A DNA stretch of 64,000 nucleotides. Origin: Nocardia panacis. Its GTDB lineage: Bacteria; Actinomycetota; Actinomycetes; Mycobacteriales; Mycobacteriaceae. Shown one piece after another: positions 43,338 through 50,900 of this stretch. Under the pieces are notes generated by a model that was given only the letters and a program-made list of their open reading frames with translations, ran no database searches and was not told where the DNA came from. The DNA is taken from assembly GCF_003598715.1 (NCBI RefSeq), contig NZ_QZFU01000016.1, positions 496,001-560,000 of the forward strand. Direction: 5' to 3'. Each line of letters begins with the position of its first letter. Positions within the stretch are counted from its first letter, which is position 1. A program made the translations under genes and the position numbers.

Positions 43338-43994
43338 TTGAGTACCCACGTTCTCCGCTGCGACGGCGCACCGGTCCCGATCGCACTGGCCGCGCAGCCG
43401 ATGACCCAGACCGACGCCATTCCCGATACCGGCACCATCGACGAACTGCTGCCGGTGCTCGCCGCCGACAGCCTGCCCCGGCTGATCGTGCTCGGCGAGG
43501 ACGCCGCCCTGGCCACCGTGCTCACCCATCTCATGCGCACCGAGCGCCTGCACGTCGAGATCGGATATGTGCCGATCGAACGCACCCAGGGTTCGCGCGT
43601 CTATCAGGTCGGCAGCGGCAACGCGGCGGCCAAACTCGCGCTCGAGGGTCGCGCCCAACAGACTCCCCTCATCCGCGACGATCGCGGTACTGTTCTGGTC
43701 GGTCGCGCCGTGCTCACCGGACCCGGCGGCGGCAAACTGGAGGGGGAGGCGTATGTCGATGACGCCCAACTATTTTCGGGCAGGGTGCGAGCCATGTATG
43801 TGTCGCCGACACTGGAACTGCCCGGCGTGAGCGCCGCAGTGGGGCACGGACTGCTCAAGCGCAGGCTGGCGGGGCGCGCGGCGCAACTCGGCACGCCGGG
43901 GGCGCTGGTCACCCGCGACGGCGTGCGCGCCGAACGCACCGTGCCGCGGTCGAGTTTCTATCGACATCACGAACCCTGGCTGCTGGTCCGATGA
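43338..43994 (+). CDS. Conserved actinobacterial protein (Rv0358-like)
   Basis: A soluble protein of about 218 aa, alpha/beta in pattern (LPRLIVLGEDAALATVLTHLM and LHVEIGYVPIERTQGSRVYQ). The segment TLELPGVSAAVGHGLLKRRLAGRAAQLG and an Arg-rich tail recall the C-terminal part of diacylglycerol-kinase-like folds, but I would not assign a function. The start is uncertain: TTG 43338 gives STHVLRCDG, ATG 43302 and ATG 43401 are alternatives and none has a well-placed ribosome site. It overlaps the site-2 protease gene by 4 bp, so the two are coupled. Confidence 0.65.
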   Translation: MSTHVLRCDGAPVPIALAAQPMTQTDAIPDTGTIDELLPVLAADSLPRLIVLGEDAALATVLTHLMRTERLHVEIGYVPIERTQGSRVYQVGSGNAAAKLALEGRAQQTPLIRDDRGTVLVGRAVLTGPGGGKLEGEAYVDDAQLFSGRVRAMYVSPTLELPGVSAAVGHGLLKRRLAGRAAQLGTPGALVTRDGVRAERTVPRSSFYRHHEPWLLVR

Positions 43995-44776
43995 GGTTCG
44001 CGCAGGCCGGACCGCATCGCCCCGGTGGCGCGGTGCGGCCGAGTCCGATCTTCCTGCTCGTCGTCATCGGCGCGGTCGTCGGCGGCGCGCTCGCCTGGGA
44101 CGCGCCGCTCACCTCGACGCAGGCCAAGATCGGCGTCTTTGTCATGGTGGTCTTCGGCTGGATCATCTCGCTGTGTCTGCACGAGTTCGCGCACGCCTAT
44201 ATCGCGTGGCGGGCGGGCGATCGGGAGGTGGAGCTGCGCGGCTATCTCACGCTCAACCCGCTCAAATACAGTCACCCGCTGCTCTCGATCGTGCTGCCGA
44301 TGGTGTTCATCGCGCTGGGTGGGTTCGGTCTGCCCGGCGGCGCGGTCTATGTGCACACCCAGAATTTCAGCCCGCGCACCCAGCGACTGATCAGTCTCGC
44401 GGGTCCCGCCGTGAACGCGGTGTGCGCGGTGGCGCTGCTGTTGACGGTGCGCCTGGTCGGGACCTTCCACACGCACACCGCTTTCTGGTTCGGACTGAGT
44501 TTCCTTGCCCTGCTCCAGATCTCGGCGACCCTACTGAACATCCTGCCGATACCCGGCCTGGACGGCTACGGCGTGCTGGAGCCTTCGCTGAGCTATCAGA
44601 CCAGGCGCACGCTCGAACAGTTCAAGGGCTTCGGCATGCTCCTACTGTTCGCGCTGATCTTCACACCGTCGGTGAACCACTACTTTTTCCAATTGGTTTA
44701 CGGCCTGTTCGAGTTGTCGGGGGTCCCGAGGGAGTGGGCGCAATTAGGTAGTTACCTGGTGCGCTTCTGGCTCTGA
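43991..44776 (+). CDS. Site-2 protease family M50 membrane metalloprotease
   Basis: A 261-aa polytopic protein. The zinc motif CLHEFAHAYIAW (HExxH) lies in a membrane helix at about residues 64-70, and the third ligand is the aspartate in ILPIPGLDGYGVL. Four to six hydrophobic segments are visible. These proteases cut within the membrane, often to release a regulator; no obvious substrate is adjacent. It is coupled to the Rv0358-like gene, matching the mycobacterial Rv0358-Rv0359 pair as I remember it. Confidence 0.92.
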   Translation: MRFAQAGPHRPGGAVRPSPIFLLVVIGAVVGGALAWDAPLTSTQAKIGVFVMVVFGWIISLCLHEFAHAYIAWRAGDREVELRGYLTLNPLKYSHPLLSIVLPMVFIALGGFGLPGGAVYVHTQNFSPRTQRLISLAGPAVNAVCAVALLLTVRLVGTFHTHTAFWFGLSFLALLQISATLLNILPIPGLDGYGVLEPSLSYQTRRTLEQFKGFGMLLLFALIFTPSVNHYFFQLVYGLFELSGVPREWAQLGSYLVRFWL

Positions 44777-45102
44777 CCTCCCGGGAAGACGCCGGTCCCG
44801 TGATCGGATAATCTACCTGGGTTGGATCAGTCAAGCGTGTCTAAAGAGGTATTTACCAGTAGGTTTCACTGACGGCTGCGAGACGGCCGCAACCGTGCGG
44901 CAGCGCGCGGGCCGCCGGCGGAGCACGAAAGGCCCCCCGCTGGACAGGATGCGCGCGGCACGGCATTATCAGCGCCGGTTATATCCGCGCACACGGCAAT
45001 GCGGCCTCCGGTTCACCGCCCGAAACCCCTCCACCGGTGAATTCGCGCGCGCCCATTTCGGAACACCCATCTCTGAAAAGCTTCGAAACGGAAACAAATC
45101 CG
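44777..45102. other. 326-bp intergenic region, partly A/T-rich
   Basis: No convincing gene. The first 100 bp are less GC-rich than the surroundings and include a small inverted repeat (GGTA-TT-TACC at 44848-44857) and possible -10 hexamers (TAATCT near 44816). It probably carries the promoter and leader of the glycosyltransferase. A 71-codon frame at 44895-45110 uses rare TTA and TAT codons and was rejected. Confidence 0.5.
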
Positions 45103-45948
45103 ATGATTGAACCCCAACAGCCGACGCTGTCGGTCGTGATCCCCGCGTTGAACGAGGCCGACTCCATCGAAGGCTGCCTGCGCCTGCTCGTCGCCCAAGA
45201 GGCGATCGACGAGGTGATCGTGGTCGACAATGGCAGCACCGACGGCACCCCCGAGATCGTGCGCACCTTCGCCGCCACCAATCCCAAAGTGGAAATCATC
45301 CACGAGGCCCGACGCGGCATCCCACCGGCCCGCAACGCCGGATTCGACAAGGCCCGCGGCGATATCATCGCCCGCACCGACGCCGACACCCTTGTCAGCG
45401 CGAATTGGGGCCGGGTCATCCGCGACTATCTCGACACCCACCCGGAGACCTCGGCGGTCGCGGGCCTGTGCACCTACCACGATTCGCCGATCGGCTTCCT
45501 TTTGAAGTTCGGCCTGTGGATCCAGCACCGGCGCGGCAAACTCGGCGGGCAGATCGGCAATCTCTACGGCCCCAATATGGCCCTGCGCCGCACCGCGTGG
45601 GAGCAGGTCCGCGAGGACACCCAGGTGCGCATCGATGTCGCCGAGGACCTGGACCTGGCGCTGTGCCTGTCCAAGCGCGGCCTGCGCATCGACCAGGTCG
45701 AACAGATGCGCGCCCAGACCTCCGCGCGGCGGCGGCGCACCAGTCCGGGCCGCTGGTGGAAATTCCAGATGATCGGCCTGCGCACCCTCGCCGACCACAA
45801 CTTCGGGGTGACCCGCCAGGCCCGCGCCATCGTGGTGGCGTCCTGGGCCTCCCACACCATCCAGTGGCCCATCTACCGGTTCTGGGATTTCGATCGGAAA
45901 CGTTTCGCGCTGCGACCGGGCGTCGAACGAGTCTCCGCCATCGGCTGA
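45103..45948 (+). CDS. Glycosyltransferase family 2 protein
   Basis: A 281-aa GT-A fold enzyme. ATG at 45103 starts MIEPQQPTLSVVIPALNEADS; the sugar-nucleotide motif VVDNGSTDGTPEIV, the metal-binding ARTDADT (DxD type) and the acceptor-site acidic pair in VAEDLDLALCLSKRG are present. It has no membrane span and would act at the inner membrane face. The weak ribosome site and isolated position between conserved neighbours suggest an insertion relative to mycobacterial gene order. Sugar donor and acceptor are unknown. Confidence 0.88.
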   Translation: MIEPQQPTLSVVIPALNEADSIEGCLRLLVAQEAIDEVIVVDNGSTDGTPEIVRTFAATNPKVEIIHEARRGIPPARNAGFDKARGDIIARTDADTLVSANWGRVIRDYLDTHPETSAVAGLCTYHDSPIGFLLKFGLWIQHRRGKLGGQIGNLYGPNMALRRTAWEQVREDTQVRIDVAEDLDLALCLSKRGLRIDQVEQMRAQTSARRRRTSPGRWWKFQMIGLRTLADHNFGVTRQARAIVVASWASHTIQWPIYRFWDFDRKRFALRPGVERVSAIG

Positions 45949-45954
45949 ACTGCC

Positions 45955-45988
45955 GGTCGCCCGGTCCGAAGACCCGGACCGGGCGACC
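45955..45988 (+). terminator. Hairpin terminator after the glycosyltransferase
   Basis: A 13-bp perfect stem GGTCGCCCGGTCC with its complement and an 8-base loop starts 7 bp past the stop and is followed by TTCCCCTT. The remaining 45989-46205 gap shows nothing I can support. Confidence 0.65.
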
Positions 45989-46205
45989 TTCCCCTTCGCC
46001 GACTACGTCCCCGCCCCTACCCCGCACGGCCACCACACCACTATGGCCGGAGGGTGCTGCGCCGTCTGGCGAAGTACCGACCGCGATTACCCCTCGCAGA
46101 ACGCGGTCACAGGAGAAAAATATGTCCGCACAAGGTCGGGAACACGAGTAGCGGGCTACCCCAAAACACCCTGCAGTACCTGCCCCGACCAGGGCGGCTA
46201 CTCGA

Positions 46206-47354
46206 TCAATCCTCCGGTGCGACAAAGGGATGCGGCACCGTCGGCGGCAGCAGCGCCATCGCCGAGATCCGCTTCACCCCGCACACCTGCATCAGATCCA
46301 CCAGTGTCGAACGCACCTGCGCGAACACCACATGCGCCGAAAGTCCGGCCCCCGCGACCAATTCCGGACGCGCCAACTTGGCCACCGAACGCAGCACCCT
46401 GGCCGCCTCCGCCTGATCGGGCTGCTGACCGGGATCGGCCAGCATCATCCGGCGCAGCACATCCACCGCCTCGCCCAACCGCTCCACCAGATCGATCAGG
46501 CGCGGATCCAGGATCTCGTCGTCCTGCACCAGCGTGCGGGAACGCCGCAGCAACACACGGGTATTGCGAATGGCGTTGTCCAGCGGGTCGGCGGTGGCCT
46601 TGATCCGCTCCAGTCGAGCCCGAGAATTCCAATACAGCGGCGAGATCCGGATGATCTCGCGGCCACCCTCGAGCGCCGAACGCAACGCATCGATCTTCGA
46701 CTGGGTGGCGCGCGCCGAATCCAGGGCCGCGCGCACCTGGTCCGCGTCCTGAGCCAGCAAGCCCTCCGCGCACCGCGTCAGCGACTTGCCCATCACACCC
46801 AACACATCGGCGGCCTCCTGGCGGGCGCGCCGCACCGGATGCAGCGGAATCGAGGCCACCACCACCACACCGACCAGACCGCCGACCAGCGCGTCGATCA
46901 TGCGCGAGAGCCCGCCGCCATTGCTCGGCGGCATGAGCGTGGCCACCAGCACCGCCGAACCGGCCGCCTGCATGGTGATGATCGACCCGCCGTCGAGGAA
47001 TACCGCCAGCGCCATGGCGACCGCCACCACCAGCGCGATCTGCCAAACACCCGTACCCGCCCTGGTGATGAACAGATCCCCGATACCGATCCCCACCGCG
47101 ACACCGACCACCAACTCCACCGAGCGGCGCAGCCGCGCGCCGAAGGAGAGACCGATCGACACCACGGCCGCAGTCGGCGCGAAAAACGGCTGCGGATGAC
47201 CGACCACCACGTGCGCCACGAACCAGGACAGCGCCGCACCCAGCGCGCACTGCACGATCGGCAGCGCCGACAGGCGCAACCGCGACCACGACGCGCGCAA
47301 GGTTTCGATACTGCCCGCCGTCGCGACGCCGACGCGGGAATTCGGGTCGATCAA
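46206..47354 (-). CDS. FUSC-family (aromatic acid exporter-like) membrane protein
   Basis: A 382-aa protein. Its N-terminal half has about six membrane spans (for example LPIVQCALGAALSWFVAHVVV, VELVVGVAVGIGIGDLF and IALVVAVAMALAVFL) and a conserved HPQPFFAPTAAVVSIGLSFG segment seen in FUSC/YgaE-type exporters. The C-terminal half is cytosolic and helical. Relatives export aromatic acids or act on membrane stress. It starts (TTG) 3 bp after the DUF3151 stop, so it is co-transcribed with that gene. Confidence 0.82.
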   Translation of the reverse strand: MIDPNSRVGVATAGSIETLRASWSRLRLSALPIVQCALGAALSWFVAHVVVGHPQPFFAPTAAVVSIGLSFGARLRRSVELVVGVAVGIGIGDLFITRAGTGVWQIALVVAVAMALAVFLDGGSIITMQAAGSAVLVATLMPPSNGGGLSRMIDALVGGLVGVVVVASIPLHPVRRARQEAADVLGVMGKSLTRCAEGLLAQDADQVRAALDSARATQSKIDALRSALEGGREIIRISPLYWNSRARLERIKATADPLDNAIRNTRVLLRRSRTLVQDDEILDPRLIDLVERLGEAVDVLRRMMLADPGQQPDQAEAARVLRSVAKLARPELVAGAGLSAHVVFAQVRSTLVDLMQVCGVKRISAMALLPPTVPHPFVAPED

Positions 47355-47357
47355 GTG

Positions 47358-47801
47358 TCAGTCGAGGCCGAGTTCGACGGCGGCGCGCGGGTCGCAGTCC
47401 TCGAGCAGATCCAGGCAGCGGGCGTATTCGTCGGTCTCCTCGATCAGCTTCGCGGCCCGCGCCAGCGCGCCGACACTGCGCAGGAACCCGCGATTGGGTT
47501 CATGACTCCACGGGACCGGCCCGAAACCCTTCCACCCATTGCGGCGCAGCAGGTCCAAACCGCGGTGATATCCGGTGCGCGCGAACGCGTAGGCCGCCAT
47601 CACATCGTGATTGATCGCCGACTCCTGCGCCTCCCCCCGCGCCAGCGCGGCCTCGGCCAGGGCCGCCCACGCCACCGACGCCGCCGGATGCGCCGCCGCC
47701 ACCCGCACCGGATCGACATTGTCCAGCAGCGCCTCCTCCGCATCGGGAATCTCCGGCAGCAGTACCGGTTGCGGTCCGAGCAAATCACCGAACGAGGTCA
47801 T
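47358..47801 (-). CDS. DUF3151 family protein (Rv0360c-like)
   Basis: A 147-aa actinobacterial protein of unknown function, start ATG 47801 (MTSFGDLLGPQPVLLP); an in-frame ATG three codons earlier is possible. It is wholly helical with TPR-like spacing: HPAASVAWAALAEAALARGE, AYAFARTGYHRGLDLLRRNGW and GFLRSVGALARAAKLIEE. Its conserved position beside Rv0359-, Rv0361- and fba-like genes suggests a housekeeping role. It leads a two-gene operon with the FUSC protein. Confidence 0.9.
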   Translation of the reverse strand: MTSFGDLLGPQPVLLPEIPDAEEALLDNVDPVRVAAAHPAASVAWAALAEAALARGEAQESAINHDVMAAYAFARTGYHRGLDLLRRNGWKGFGPVPWSHEPNRGFLRSVGALARAAKLIEETDEYARCLDLLEDCDPRAAVELGLD

Positions 47802-47995
47802 GGGCTTCATTCTGCACGCCCACCCCCACCCCGGCGACCGCCGACACCCACCACCGGAAACGCGCGTCCACATTCGCCGCGGTGACGAGCGGGGTTGCGC
47901 TCCGGCCATGCGCGGAGTTTTGGGACGGCATAGCCGGCTGCGCCCATTAGGCTTGCCGTCGAGTTCGAACGTTCCGCCTTCAAAAGGGGTAGTAG

Positions 47996-50900
47996 GTGTC
48001 CGACAAGAAAGACGAGAAGAACCCGGCGTCCAATGTCGCGCGACCGGCCGATGAAGCACGCTCGGCGGCACCCGCGACCCCGAACCCCGAATCCGGCACC
48101 CCATCGGCCGCTCCCACCACCCCCTTCCCGCGCCCCATCGCGGGCCGCGCGGCCGCCAAGGGCGAGCCCGCAGGAACGTCGAAGAACTCACCCCAAACCT
48201 CCACTCCGACAAGCCAATCCCCCGCTCCGGACGAGCAGCCCGGTCAAACACCCTCCAGCCGAACCCAGCCCGGCGGCACCGCCGAAACCGTCGCGATCAA
48301 GCGAAATGGGCCGGGATCGCCGCATGCGACGACCGTTCGCGAGCAGGTGGTGCAGGGTGACGCCGCGGGCGGAGCATCGCCCGCCGGGGACGCCTCCGCA
48401 CAAGGTTCAGGCCCCTCCGGGAACGCAGAGCAGCGGGGCGCGGCGAACTCTCCGACCGAAACCACCGGACGGGGCGGTCCCAATCCCGTTGGCGGACAGG
48501 CAAAAGGCCCCACTCCGGGCGGTAATACCTCGAACAGCGGTGCGACACAAGGCAATCGCTTCCAACCGAATGCGCCGACCGTTCGGCAGCAGATCGTACC
48601 GGGCGCGCCTTCGGTCGGCACAACCCGCACCCCCGCAGCGGTCACGAAACCCGCAGGCCCGCAAAGCTCAACCACCGCCCCGACCGGTACCCGCCCCGGC
48701 GGCAACCCTGACCAATCCCCCAGTGGGGCAAGCGATTCGGCCGCCGACAAGGCAGGCCGCGCAGCCGTTCCGACCGGCGGCACAGCGGGACTCGGAAACC
48801 GACGGCCCGACGCGGGAGTGCGCGTACACGAATCCGGCCGCACGCCGATCGAGAGCGCTATGGCGGGCGATGGAACCGACGACACCGGCGGAGCCGGATC
48901 ACGAAGCGGGGCCTCGCCTACCGACACAAAGGCCCGCGAGGGAGCGGGAGCCGCAAGCGGTGCGGCGCAAGCCAATCGGGGCGAATCCGATCGCGCACCA
49001 TCCACCGGCGGCACGGGCGCGGACCGCCGTACTCCTGGCGCCAACGCAGCAGGCGGACCAACTGCCGCAGGTGCGACTGCCCGCAGTGGTGCGGGCTCCG
49101 CTCGCACGGACAGCCGCTCCGCAACGGAAGGCTCGGCCGGCACGCCGCGGAATGCGGGTACGCCCGGCGAACCTCGGTCGGCGGCAGACGCAGCCGGGAA
49201 TGCGGGTACGCCCGGCCAACCCCCGTCGACGACAGGCGCAGCGCGGCAAGCTGGTACGGCCGGCCAACCTCCATCGACGACAGGCGCAGCGGGGACACCG
49301 AGCACTACCGGTCAACCCCCGTCGACGACGGGTGCAGCGAGGCAAGCCGGTACGGCCAGCCAACCTCCATCGACGACAGGCGCAGCGAGGCAAGCCGGTA
49401 CGGCCAGCCAACCTCCGTCAACGACAGGTGCAGCGGGGACACCGAGTGCCGGCCAACTTCCGCAGGCAGCAGGCACGGCGAGGGATCAGGCAGGCGCGCA
49501 AACAGGCCGAAGCGCCACCAACCCGCCTGCCGGAGCCAGCGGCGCGCCCGACAGCAGCCGAGATGCGGCGAGCGGCGGGACCACGCCTGCCGCTCGAGCC
49601 GCGACGAGCGGCGGGACCGCGCCTGCCGCGACTTCGGCTGTGCCCGGCCCGGTATCGAGCAAGGGCACCGGGCCACAGATAGGCAGTGCCCCATCGGCCA
49701 ACAGCGCCACGGTGCGCGGCGGATCCGGCACCCAACCACGAACAGCCGCCGAACAGAGTGCAGGGCAAGCAGATTCGGGCCGAGACTCGGGAGTCGCAGG
49801 CGGCTCGGTCGCGCCCGGCGCAGCTTCGAGCAAGGACGTCGGACCGCAGGCAGGCAGTGCCCCATCGGCCAACAGCGCCACGGTACGTGGCGGATCCGGC
49901 ACCCAACCACGAACAGCCGCCGAACAGAGTGCAGGGCAAGCAGATTCGGGCCGAGACTCGGGAGTCGCAGGCGGCTCGGTCGCGAATCGCGGATCCGGCG
50001 CACCCACCGGGAACACGACGGTGCAGGGTGGCGACCGGCCGGGGCCAGGCGCGAAAGCTGATCGAGGTACCGCAGGCGGACCGGCCGCCACACCGATCGA
50101 GTCCGCGACAGCCAAACCCGGTGCAGGGCAAGCGGGGCCGAGTGCCGGTGCCGGTGCCGGTGCCGGTGCCGGTGCCGGTGCCGCGAGCGGATCAGCTGCG
50201 GCTCGCGGATCCGGTGTGCGTACAGGGAGTGCGACCGAGATTCTCGGATCCGGCGCACCCACCGCGAACACGGCGCAGCAGGGTGGCGACCGGCCGAGTT
50301 CAGGTGTGAAAGCTGATCGAGGTACTGCGGGCGGACCGGCCGCCATGCCGATCGAGTCCGCGACGCGGTCGGAGAGCCCCGCCAAACCTGGTGCAGGGCA
50401 AGCGGGTGCGGGTGCCGGTGCCGGTGCCGGTGCCGGTGCGGCGAGCGGATCAGCTACGGCTCGCGGATCCGGTATGCGTCCGGAGAGTGCGACCGGGCAG
50501 GTTGGGGACCGAACCGGTTCGGGCGCGAACGCCGGCTCGGCGGGTGATCCGGAGACGATGGTGATGCGGGCGGTCCCGCCTTCGGGGCGCGCACCCGAGA
50601 ACACCGTGCCGGGGTCGGACGACAAGACCATGGCGATGCCGATCGTGCCCAACCCCGCCGAGGCGCGGACGATGGCCTTGCCGATTCAGCGACCCGATTG
50701 GGCGACGCAGCGAATCAATATGGCGGACAAGGGCTCCGGAGGCAGGCCGGGCGGAACCGATAGAGTCCCGCCGACAGCGGCGCCGCCCACCAAGCCGCCG
50801 AGCACGCCGCGACCCGCCGCCGGTCCGCGCCAGCCGGGCTCCGGCCCGAAACAGCCGGGCCAGCAGGGTCCTTCGGGTCCATTGGGCGGGGCGCCCGGCA

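Noticed and set aside
44895..45110. 71-codon plus-strand frame before the glycosyltransferase
   Set aside because: It overlaps the real start, uses codons that are rare elsewhere in the window (TTA, TAT runs) and has no domain or ribosome site.
49201..49480. Regular spaced repeats that might be read as a CRISPR array
   Set aside because: The units are contiguous coding repeats of 48 bp without unique spacers, inside one gene, with no cas genes nearby.
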